From: Narthecium ossifragum
Taxonomy: Eukaryota > Streptophyta > Magnoliopsida > Dioscoreales > Nartheciaceae
Assembly (NCBI GenBank): GCA_963920575.1
Contig: OY986964.1
Coordinates: 35,950,527 to 36,014,526 of the forward strand
Reading direction: 5' to 3'
DNA: 64,000 bases
This document shows positions 22,830 through 35,400 of this stretch, in pieces. Both the position numbers and the translations under genes were made by a program. The notes under the pieces were generated by a model that saw only the letters and a list, made by a program, of their open reading frames with translations, ran no database searches and was not told where the DNA came from. Each line of letters begins with the position of its first letter. The stretch's first letter is position 1.

Positions 22830-24500
22830 GGGGTGGTAGATGGAGAAAATGAGAGAAGAAGAGGAGGAGGGGAACAACAACACTTCTTCTTTCTCTCTTG
22901 TGATCTCAAAGAACGAGGTCTCTCTCAAAAGTGGCCCACACACGCAAGAGAGCGTGTAATTAAGTAGAGAGAGGAGGGTGTTTTTGATAAACTTTGGTGG
23001 AGCATCTTCTACTAGCGTGCAAGAAAGAGTAACATTAATTAATGGTTTTAATGGTTTGTCTATGTAGCTCATAAGGAGAGAGAGAGACAGACAGAGAGAG
23101 AGAGAGCGAGAGAGAGAGGACGAGTTTGACAACAACGTGGATTCGCATCTCAACGAAGGACCATATTAGTCTCATCATCGCTCATGACTCATGAGTACCT
23201 GGCTAATAAGTGCTGGCTCAACTAATAAAAAGAACAAAATCATTACTAATAAAAACAGAGATTTTATGATCAGTAGATCACACGGCCGAAGGTGAACAAT
23301 CGAAATACGAGACTACGAATATATCACGTGCACACTGTCCCTCAGAACCCGTTCACCTAGACCTGATAGCTAGCCATTCATATTTCTTCATCGGCCCAAG
23401 ATTCTTTAGGACAGTACCTCGGGGCATCCGCGTAAGCTTCCCTTTCTCATCTTCAATAAAATATTTTATTTTCTTATTTTACAGTTTTTTTATTTACAAC
23501 ACTTATGTCAACCTCCTTAAATCATTCTATATATCACTAAAATATTCATTCTTCAATCTTCTTTTCTTATTATATTATTCATTTTTTTTTAACCATCTGA
23601 CTGGTATTTAAAATGTTTCAGTACAAAAATTATATTCTATATTTAATATTTGTTATGTACTGTATGAAAATATATTATAAAAAATCGAATAAGGTAGGAT
23701 CATATTAGAGTATACTATTAAAATAAATGTAAGATATATTTGAGACCCACCCACTGAAAATCTCCTCTATTTTAGGTATTTTAGGGGAAGGATAGGGAGA
23801 CTGATGCAGCATATATTTAAACATTTCCATACTTTTATCTCAGGGCACTTGTGCGGATGCCTTTTCTTACAAAAGGGGTATTCTTTTTGAGAAATGAGTA
23901 GTAGCCGGCGAGGAGCGGTTTGACCGTGGGAGTAGGAAGACCGGTTGGGTTCATTGCACCGTCGTCGTTCTTGACGCCCAAGTCGTGGGACTCCCACTAT
24001 CTGAGTCTTAACCACCATTATTCAACAAAAATCACGAAACAAATCCGCTTGTGAGCCGATCTAGAATTTTTCCTTTTGGATTCAACCAATCTTGGCATGT
24101 GATAAAAGAACTGAAGACGCATGTGATTTAAAGCAATTTCATCTCAGCATCACATATAAACCTCGTAAATTACACTATCATCGAGCCACATAGTTTTGCA
24201 ATACTAATAATTATTCCGATTTGGATCTTAGTTTGTAGTAGAACCCCCTGGTGTTCTTCAGTCAACGATCGGCTTGCTTTGCTCAATACTGACTCAGACA
24301 TACCCTGGATTTGAAGAAGTAACAAAACCAAATTGACAGCAGGGGTAAAGAAGCAGGATATCATGAACTCCCTTCACATCTCTAACCGCAAAAAATGTTT
24401 CCCGATGGTACACCAGTAATTATTTACATCACAGGAACCAATACAGGATTTGCAAGTATCTACAAAGTTTGGCTATTTTCCAGCCTTTTTACATGGAAAT
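22830..24500. other. Intergenic stretch, no recognised gene
   Basis: It contains purine-rich DNA with another GA tract at 23070-23120, then AT-rich DNA. The minus-strand frame at 23767-24018 starts MVVKTQIVGVPRLGRQERRR. It is unrecognised, low in complexity and probably spurious. From about 24500 the DNA may be the distal 3' UTR of the next gene. Confidence 0.4.
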
Positions 24501-24559
24501 GTGATGATGTTTAAAAGCTAGGAGAGACAAAAGTAACGCTGGAACATGACTACATTTAT

Positions 24560-25197
24560 ATCAAACAGATATTGTAACATGGAGGGTCCCCTCCATGTCA
24601 ACTGCAGAGTGCAGACCTCATGTTTGGGGTGATGGTTTTCATTGTCGTCATTAGAGTGACCTCTCTCACAGTAAAGGCTGTAGAATCAGACCCCAATATT
24701 CCCTAGCAGATGTTGCTTAAAGACTCTTAAGCTTTGTTCTCTGATTGTAGACTTAGTTCCACTCGTCGAGGGTTCGATGGTCCAGTCCTGCTTCACATGA
24801 AAGAAATGCCATGTTAGCAGACCAAGACGCTAATCAATGCGACAACATTTCAATTATGCTTTACAACAGCAATCATACATGTCAGAGTAACAAGAAAAGC
24901 TAGAAATTCAGGTCGCATTTTAGGTTAACAAAACCATGTATACTAATAAGTTCTTCATCAAACTAAGCCTCATAAATATTCCTTGACCAAAGCAAGCTTT
25001 TACATTGGTGTAAAACTACTATCCTGGAAACAATTCACAATATGCAACCTAGCGTGAAGAACTTTTTCATCAAAAGATGGTCATCGATCCCAAATTATCA
25101 GAACCTGCAGAGAATTTAAAGGAAGCTTAATTGATATGAGTGTACAGCATACCCAAGCATAAGCATCCTACCTGGCAAGTAAAGAATTTGAAGTATC
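24560..25197 (-). other. Probable spliced 3' UTR of the ASG2-like gene
   Basis: Below the stop codon, minus-strand donor-like (TTGCCAG|GTAGG near 25171) and acceptor-like (GTGAAGCAG|GACTGG near 24790) motifs suggest one 3' UTR intron. No further coding sequence continues the protein. The extent is a guess from position. Confidence 0.35.
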
Positions 25198-26424
25198 TTA
25201 GCTCTGCGCATATTCAAAAGGATGCAATGTTCCTTCAGCAAACTCATGCATCCTAAAGCGCTCAAAAATTTCAAAAGGCCTGCAGATAAATATTTCCAGC
25301 AAATAGAGAGTACAATATATGAGTAAAAGAGGGAAAATTGCAACAACAGATACTGCACACACACTAAGACGATATCCAATTTCCTTTCAATTAAAAACTC
25401 AATCAAAACATTAGATTGCAGTTACTTGACCAATTATCATCTTCTCTCTTCCTACAGATTCTTTCACAGTCCAGGGGAATACTAGATCGTCATGCCCAGG
25501 TGGTTGAACCTCACTTAGGTTATAAAATGCCAAATTTTATAACAGTTCAACTAAATGGAGTAGGTACCAATTTTCTCATTTCGCACTAGGGTGCATGGAA
25601 CAGTGGTAAGAATTGTGACCTCCCATGTGGAGATGACAAGTTCAATGGGCCTTAGTGTTATGTCGTGCAAAGGAATTCTATTGGAGGATGTATGATGTGG
25701 AAGAGTTGGTGCGGCATACCATGCAAATGCGGGCACAGGACCAGTAATTTCTAGACTATAATACGTAGGTCATTTGCCCTGACAAACTGCGGGTAATAGG
25801 CTCAACAAATCAAAAAGAAAAGAAATTCCTGTGTACTACGTTTTTCTTTATGCCACAGTCACCGTGTCAGAAAATTCAACATTATCTGTTGCAGTATCGA
25901 TCCCATACTGACAAGAATATGGAAAATCGTGTTCACTCTTTTCCTAAAGTTCATACTAAATACCTAACCTCAAACACTCGAAAAGCTTTAATGATAATGC
26001 ATAAACTTCTTGATTCATGAACTGAGACCACCATTTGAGGGCCAGATGGGCATCAGAAAGGAAGAAGGTCCAAACATCAAAAAGAGATTCAGCTGTTGCT
26101 CCTAGTTGAACACTTTTGGTAGACTAAATCTTAGACGATAGTGAGGATCACAATAAGATGATACAATTTCTATTTGCCAATGCCATTTCCAACTTTCTAT
26201 TGAAAAAGCACCAGAATAAACGCCACCTGGACATCCCTAATCCACTTTGGAGCAATATATTTTCTGCTGAATATACACCAACATATAATTTGTAATCAAG
26301 GATACGAAGCAAGCTTTTGCCGGTGCAACCAAAGCTATATTTACAATGTTCATTAACCAGCCTCAATTTTGACACACTTTGTAAGTAAATTTAAATGAAA
26401 TGCAGTTAGCAGGCCTCAACTCCA

Positions 26425-26455
<31 letters not shown>

Positions 26456-29400
26456 GTTCTGCCCATGAGTGATTTTGACTGAATAGGTCTTCCCATTCGA
26501 TATCTTGTGCACAAACAGGAGGAAGAACTATGCTCCGTGCATGTACAAATCACATTGTGAAATCACAAAAGGCATTTGCTACTGACATAGTTCAGCGACA
26601 TCCAAAAGTAAACATGGGACTTATCGCATTAATCCTGGACCAACATCCAATTACATCTAATGGTTAAGGAAATCTTACAAGACAGCTTCACAGTTGCGGC
26701 ACAATTTCCGCTGGTTAGCTGCTATAGCACTCAAAACATCTGCAGTCTCAGGTCCAGCTGTTCCTCCAGTGACCATCGACGGAATTTCTGCATGTGGTGT
26801 CCATAACTGCAAGCTACTGTTAGTACTTTCCTTTCTATCCTTCGGTATTGCGCCTCATTAAAATTTTTGGCAACATACTTACCTTGACCGTATTATCAAT
26901 ACCGCTAGTTGCAACAGCAAAATCAAAGGGATGGCACTGTATACAGTTCACAACTACAAAAAACAGGAGGTTAGTGGGTAGAAAAAAAGGAAACTGTTTG
27001 TCCTTTGGACTGTAAAAAAATGCACTACCAGCTATGTCTCCAGAAAGCATCTTCATCAGTCTTCCAGTTTTTTTCTCCCATATAAACCATCTCCCATCAT
27101 CACTTCCACTTGCAACATACTCGCCTACATAAAATATCACATCACCTAAGTATTCTGTAGCCATGAGATGGAGCCATCATGAAGAGGACCGTAAATTCAA
27201 AGATAAGAGTATCACAATAGAAGAAAACTTGAGAAATCCAAAAGTAATAGTCAATACTTGAAGAACAGAAATGAAGAAAGCATAATGTTGCAGTCTTGCA
27301 GACAAACACGAACAGAAATGAAGAAAGCATAATGTTGCAATCTTGCAGACAAATATGTTAAAGTAACAAAACGCCAGAACCAGATATTAACAGTTTTACA
27401 ACTTTAATTCCCATATCAAAGGGTTAAAACTTATTCCACTATCATCTAAAGGAGCGTGCAAAAGTAGTTATAAGAAGCTTTGGAAAAACACCCAACAATG
27501 CAGGAGAAAGTCTTATTCATGGAGAATGTTCTGATAGTAGGGCACTCATACCAATAACTAATTAATGTTCTACCTAATATTCAATATGCCTTTTCTGTGA
27601 CAGAAGACCTAGAGAAAGGAGAGCATACCATGTAATACTCATATCACTTTTCTGGAGATATCTAAATGCAACATGCTGTAAGCTGCTATATGAGGAACTT
27701 AATCCTCAATAGATATACAATCTGATGAGAGTTGCATATGTCTATTGCATAAGCTACAAGAAGCCTCTCAAAGCAACATATCTTTCCATTCTCCACAATG
27801 GCGCCATCACTTCATCAGAAAAGTTAACACAACTAAACAAGAAGTCATGCATATACCTCGTTGGCCAAGAAAGCTAGCTTGCTTTATGTCCGTTCCGACA
27901 TTGCAGTGGCCAATATATCTTTGTTTCATATCAATGGCAGTTTCAGGCTGCAGAATCAGGAGAAGGGAACAAAAAAATCTCAAATGAGCTCTAAAGAAAA
28001 TCCAAACTTTAGCTGCACACCTGCATAAGGAACTACAAAGACAAGTCTACAGCCAGTAAAAACAAAATTTTTCCAGAAGTTGCTATTAAGTCAGCATTTC
28101 AACCATAATCAAGTCAGTCTTATTAGCTAATAAGCTATTTGAACTACTGAAAAAGTAGCTCGTCAATGTTAATAGCAATTTGCTTTCAAGCAATTTAATC
28201 ATTCAGTAAATTCATATTTGGAGAAGCAGAGCGGCAGCACCCCTTGATGAATTTGCTCTGTAGATCGGTACTAATGGAAGACATGCAAAGCATCGCATTT
28301 CACCTATTTCATTAAATTCAGAGCTAGAAATGAAAATAATAGAACAAACAGAAGACAATGCTTCAGCAGCTTAAAGAACCATGCTACTAACAAGTAAAAT
28401 TCATTGAGAAATGGACCTGATAGGTAACATTTTCAATTTGAGAGGATGATGATGGTGATCCACATGAACCATTAGCACTGCCATTTTCTCTACTTGCATC
28501 CTCTCTTCTGGGAAATCTCAAATTTAAACTTCCACGAAGAATATTTGACTCAAGGTCGCGATCCTCGTCCCCAGATATTGATGTTTCAAAGTCTAGTTCC
28601 ACTTCTTCATAATCAGAGTCCTCTCTATCATATCGATGGCCCTCTTGAGCTGCCTCATTGCTCAAATCTGATCGAAATAGCACATCTATCAGTGATCTGA
28701 TCCTTCCATGTCGAGCATCCACCTTAGTTGATTCGTCATTATCCCTCTTATTTTTTTCTGCTTCGGCTGCCATCAAACAACACAAAGAAAGTGATGGATG
28801 TATACCATTGAAACCTAAATGCTAGTATCCTACCGCAAGAAAACAACATAGTACAAACATGATCAATCAAAACAATTTCTAGATTTGTGCAAAGTAAAGC
28901 AAGATGCAAAAAAGTGGAGGATGGTCATAGGCAGGTACTCGAATGCATATTCACAAACACAAGTGGTAATTTTAGGAGCTACAAACAAGCTAACCCACAC
29001 ATTTAAAATTCAGTTTAAACAGACACCTAAGGTGATAGCTCATGATCCAGGAAAAAACAAAAGAATCATATTATTACTGGCTGTAGAACAATAGTAGGTT
29101 TAAAAATGGCAGCAGAAACTACAACAAAGCATCGTTTGAGATGTAGCCATTGAAACAGTCCACTTATGGGATGGAATCGCGGAATCCACAATTCTCATCC
29201 CAATCGTTCACGTGTTTGGCAGCCGCTGAAAACCGGAATGTGCGGAACCCGCCAAGCTGGCGATTCCATTTTTCCGGAATCGCGGTGTCCGCTCAAATCG
29301 AGCGGACGCCACGATCCTCTCGGTTCCACGGATTCGATTCCGTGGGTACTGTTCCTATTCGGGAGCCAAACGCGCCCTAAGGAACACTACTTTGTATACT

Positions 29401-32400
29401 CCAGCTCATAGGTTCAGATAATTTTTGCATTTAAGGCAAGAGGCCATTTATAAGGACTTCTCACTCCATAAATCACCAACTCTTTACCCTTCATAAGTTG
29501 ACTTAAAGGATAGTGCCTACAAATAACCAGCACAATAAACCTGATGTGTAAGCGCACTAGATACTACGCGAAGATCAAAGACAAGAAGGTTAAATCAGAG
29601 ATACATTACCTATTTCAATACATCTTCTATGGTTAGAGAATAAGTGGAACTTCCTACATAAAGTACACTAGAGACTACACAGAGATCAGAGACAAAAAAT
29701 GTTAAATCCATTCTGGTCCAACTTAGATGTCTATCATCCAGTAATTAGTGCTAGAAGCTATGCACTTCTAGCTGAATGATGACATACCTAAAGTTCCATT
29801 TAGTATAAAAGTATATCAAGGTTTCTATCGAAAAACCACAGTAGCTTTAAAAACATAGCATGGACACATGACACATGTTATATGCAACCAAACAATAGCC
29901 CTGCTTATAAATAGTAGGCCTTAAATGAATATAGACCCAAAAGTAACACATAACTCAAAAATAACAAAATATAGGACAAACCTGCATTATCCCTTGAGGA
30001 ACTTTTTGTGCCTATATCTTCCACCATTTATCATGCACTATGCTTTTTTGTTCATTATCTAACTTACAGTAGTGATCTTTTTATGAATATTTTATAAGGG
30101 ATATATTCGAGAATTCTATGACGGAACTTTCTTAGCAGTGTACTATCTTTTGCAGCTTCATTAATCACAAAACCTTCATTTACCTATAGGCATCTGAAGA
30201 CAAACAAAACCAAGCAAGCACAGCATGAAGACAACATGAACCATATGATCTAGCCGAGTACATGACATTACCACGAGCAAAGGGAAAGGAAAAGAACAAC
30301 TTCCTAATCACTCAATTCAACCTGCAGCAAGATGGTCTTTTATGCTTTGCACTCTCTCTGCAGCCTCCACATTGGATGGAGCTAAACAATGTGCCGCCAA
30401 GGCATAGTCTAAAGCTTCTTTATGTTTCCCCAGCTGCGTAGCATTTTAAGTAAATACATTCAAGCTCAAAAGGATCTGGTAGAAGATTAATAGCCTTGCT
30501 ATCAGATAAAAAAAACATGTCATGTGCTTCAAAAAGTTAAGGATACGAATTACCTGCAGAAGTGCTTCTGACATGTAAAAGTGAGCTCTGAAAGATAGAG
30601 GATCAATGCTTTGAGCTTTGTTGCAATCCCGTATAGCCATGTAAACATCATTTTTCCACTTCCTCTGAAATCGAGAAGTCAAATCCAAAAAATTCTGACC
30701 AAATTGACTTACATGCTCAGGATAATGAGTTTTTGGAAAACCTTAAGGAGCAATCTTGCTCGAATACAGAGGCATTCAAGCGCCAGTTCAAGATCAACCT
30801 TAGGTCCTTGCCCATCAAGTACTTCATTACAGGCTTCAATTTCATGTAGAAGATCTGATCCTTCCTCCAAATATTTTAAGGCAGCTTCAACAGAGCTCTT
30901 GTACTGCATGTTGCATACAAATTGATATAAAAAAAGCACAAAATTTTCTTCCAATAAAACACTAACTACAATTAAAACACTATTTTCAATTTCTGCACCT
31001 TGGATGAAACATTTTTGCTTCTGGTAGACGGCTTTGAGAAGACTGATGGTAAAGAAGACGGTTGTTTCGTACCATTTGATGCAGGAGGAAAGTACATTAA
31101 CTTTGGAACATCATCAGCACTATATCTAATAGTATCCCGTTCACCTACCAGTTATGAGGACAATGCAGATAAGCAAGAATAAGCATGGAATATGGTGCCA
31201 ATCAGTTATGCTAGCCCGAGAAGCAGCTTACCAACTTAACTTAGATAATTAGGGGACTGGTGCAAGATAACAAACTCTAAGAAAGTATTTCAAAATCAAA
31301 ACCTGTTACAACTATCAAGGTTATCGGCACCGACTTTATGGTTGGCAATAGATTTATACTTTGGTGCCAGTCCGTGCCATGACGACACAGAGCGACAAGG
31401 ACCAGCACAGGCCGATATAGAGTTTTAATGGTCAAAATGCTATCAATCCTTAGGAATAGTTTACCATATTTGATTTTAAACCCAATTGCATTTATTTTGG
31501 TTTCCTAAACTCTTAATAGTTAATACACCCCAAAAGGCCAAAACATCCAATATATGTGTCCCAGAGGGGCAAATGCCCGTGCCGCACCAGTTGAACTTCG
31601 TGTTAGTCCATGCTGGCGGCATGTGTCGGGTTGGTTAAGGATTGGCACTACCCGTGCAACCGGCACAATCCTTGACAACCACCTCCAATTACTTCCATTG
31701 GAGTTCACATATCTGTTCCGACGGAGAGGGAAAATCGACACATAATCTCTTACGGTTGCATAAGATTATAAATTTCCGTGAAAATTTTGATACTCTAATT
31801 ATGATCCCATTTACATGGATACAACGCTAATTAATGACGCCACGAGCCTTTAAAACATACATCAGAGCCACAAATCATATTGCTTGACGTTTCTAAGAGT
31901 AATACAGCATCAAAACCATTAGACTTCTTACTAGAACTCAAGCCCGAAATATATCTAAGTTATGCAAATAGAAAGAAGGGCATGGGCATCTGACAGGAGA
32001 AATGAAGCAAATAGTTACCGATGCTTTTCATCCTATAAGCTACTACATGAAAGATAAATAGAAAGAATATAATGAAGTTTTTCTTCCTCATAATTTCCCT
32101 TATAGAACTGAATCAGACATGTATGAGTCAAAAATCAAGTTGCTAGCTTTAAAAAATGAAGTATACCAGAGAGAACGTCCATTAGATATACATGTTCCCC
32201 ACTGTAACTCAAGAGCAGCTCCTCTCCATTAGGGCTAAAAGCAACATGTGTTAAATGCAAACTTGACTTTCTCTGAAAAAAGGAACACATAGAATTTCAG
32301 AATAACGGCCATTTGGTTAAACTTCATAATAATTTATTGAGAAGGGCAGTCATAACACGAGTTCTCACTCCTTGCCAGAACATATTTCCAACAGTGAGAA

Positions 32401-35400
32401 GTAACACTAATCTAGAGACCAGGAAGAATAAGATTTGGACAGGGATCATGCTCGGGAGGCATAAGATGAATACACTGTCTTTTATGCCTTTGCTAAGTAC
32501 CCATAAAACATTAAACAAGACTTGACAAACACTAAGTGCATGAACTTAAATATCAACAACTCAATCAAAGGTAATCTAGATAAATAAGTGAGTAGTAGAT
32601 CACTTAGGGGACAGCAGAAATCCTTGTTTTAAAGAGCAAAGGCATCCTTCAAAAGATGTGAGCAAATAACCCATTTACTTCAGCATGGAAACGAAAATAT
32701 CAACTAAAACTAATCAGTCGAAATACATAAGTAGATCATAGAGCACACTTTAAACAGTGATTGATAATTTGTTATATGTGCATACATGTGTCAAAGGGTG
32801 GGAAAGTGCAAAAGAGAAGGAGAACTAGCAATAGTTCTAGGAGATTGTCCTAAGATTCTTGTCAGGTGCCAAGATAGAATAAGGATGTCATGTATCCTCG
32901 TGCAAAGGAGACCTCCCTCGAAGTTAGCAGTTCTGAAAAGAGAGTATCAGCAGAGGAACTGATGCATTATTTTGAGAGTATCAGCAGAGGAATTCTTCAA
33001 AATAAAGTCCCATTCATTGGATGCTAGACAACTTGTTTGTCCATCTCGATGACTCACACAACTACAACAGTTTGCGAAAACATATAGTAAAGTTACCACC
33101 TTATTTAGATACTAGAATCCTAGGGATTCATATCACCTATCCCTAGTTCAACGATCCCAAATCAGATACAAAATAATGTCAGTAACCCTGATTGTTGACC
33201 TGACTGCTAGAAATTTGAACCAAAACCATCTATTGCTCAGGGTTACTTTTCCAAGGACCCGTGCCAACAAATCTTACAACTTGACAAGGTTTATAAGCAG
33301 GTACTCAAATGCTCTTCAGTTGCCCTATGGAGCCTTCTTAAATCAATTCCATGCTTAATAACCTATGAGTTTCTTTTGGGACGGGGAAAGGCTTGAATCC
33401 AATCATCATGAGTAGCAAGAAGACAAGAATGGCATGAGCATAATGCTGTCCAGAAATGTAAGATCAAACTAATGTATGCTAAAACATCCTTCAAAATTAA
33501 GAAGCATAAAAACATCATATAAAACTCAGTCATTGCCACCTTCAAAAGCAAAGCAATCCTCAAGGACAATAAGGAAATAAAAAGTTAATAGAAAGCAAGG
33601 ATCACGAAATAGGGAAGAACACTATTGTGCTCAAAATGAAGTGTCAGATATAGACTAAAAGGTATCCACACTTACACTGCCTGAAAGATGCATAGGACAA
33701 AAATAAGCAACACAAGGCGGTGGCTTCATTGTTGCCTCGCAAGAGCTCAAGGGTGGAAGCATTCTTCTATCATATAACCGACCGAATGCATCGCTGCAAA
33801 AGGTTACACATTATAGAAGAAAAACCATTTAGCATCAGCAATGATGAAAACAATAAAAAACAATTGCAGCCCTAATGAAACTAAAAGGACTACCTGCCAC
33901 CTACAAGGATCTGATGGGGGCGAGTAGGGCTAATGTCACAAGATTTTAAAGCTAAACACAACCTTGGAGAATCCGCTAGTGAGTTTTTTGCCCCGCTGCG
34001 TAAATCAAGCTGCACCAAAAGCTAAACCATGAAGGCAAAAGAAAGAGATGAAAATACATGAATGCTGAATGTAGTTGAACTTATGGATAAATCTACCAAT
34101 ATGGATGAGATGTGTATAAACAATGAAACATGCAAGTTGACGTTCAAAAATGATAAACCTTGTCCTAAATTGTTTGTTGGCTATATGGCACAGCACAATG
34201 TTAAATTGGCAGCTGTCAACATCATCAGCATTTTTGTTTTTAAGCGTACCCTTCTAAAATTCAGTCTAACCTTGTCAAGACTCTTGAATGTCTAAGATTA
34301 AGATAAAACTTTCTAAAATATCAAAACTAATTAGTCAAATTTAAAACTAAGATTAGTTCCAATAAGATATTGCCATGTTGCATATAACATAACAAAACTA
34401 AGTGCACCCGAAAAACATGTGAAATAAACAAAATCAAAAACATCAACATACCATACTTCATTATAAATTAAAAATGATATACTAATGAGTCATCATGATT
34501 AAAAGTTCCAACAAGGCAATATAAAAGACATAAAGACATTAGCAATCCTATCAGCAAAGAACTTGGTTCCCAGAATATGCAAGACCACTAAACCAACTAA
34601 TACATCAACAAACAAAGAGGTATGAATTAAACTTGAAGCAGGCAATAGTAATTGTAATGAAAAATCAAGAATATAAAAATTATTTCATATGATTAAAAAG
34701 GCGTGAATGCTCAAACCCTATTAGCGTTGTCCAGGAGAACAAGGCCAATCCATCCTTGGTGGTAAAAGAACATAAAGCCAAGGCTAAGGGATGCTTGGTT
34801 TGTGCATTAGATTTTATGAAGTCAAAAAACATAATATGAGACTTTGCCGATCCATATTCAAGGAAATTATCAAATATTGTATATTGACCTTTCAATAGGC
34901 ACACAAAAAACCTTTTAATATGATTTTATGTTCAGAATAATCGACATCAGTGCACATGGATCTCATCAGGAGAAACACATCTCACAAACGCGGATAAATA
35001 TAAACAACGGAACATCCTATAAACGCAACAAAATATAAGTACTTGGATCGTCTATAGGGAACTCATGGCAAACAACTACAAACTAACTCTTAAGTCTAGT
35101 CCGTTACAAAATGGGCTCTTCATCTCTTTGGTAACATTACTAATTCAAAACCTGTGCTATCACCTTTTTGAAGTCCTAATGACCCATCATATCTGTGGAT
35201 ATTTTATGTCCATAGAAATTTGACGAGTCATCCTTTACACCTATTTCTTTTGCTGCTATAAGATACGAGCCACAAAACATAGTCAATACATTTATCTTTT
35301 GCCGAGTATCTTCTGCAAATCAATAGTATGGTTCTGATAAGCCAATCATTTTTCCCCAAAGTTCTTAAGTAGAATTAACAAACAAGCAGACAAAATCAAA

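Noticed and set aside
26675..26678. Stop codon at the end of exon 18 as the natural end of the ASG2-like protein
   Set aside because: It overlaps a GTAAGA donor, and the next acceptor continues in phase into a conserved C-terminus that brings the length to 759 aa, close to the Arabidopsis protein.
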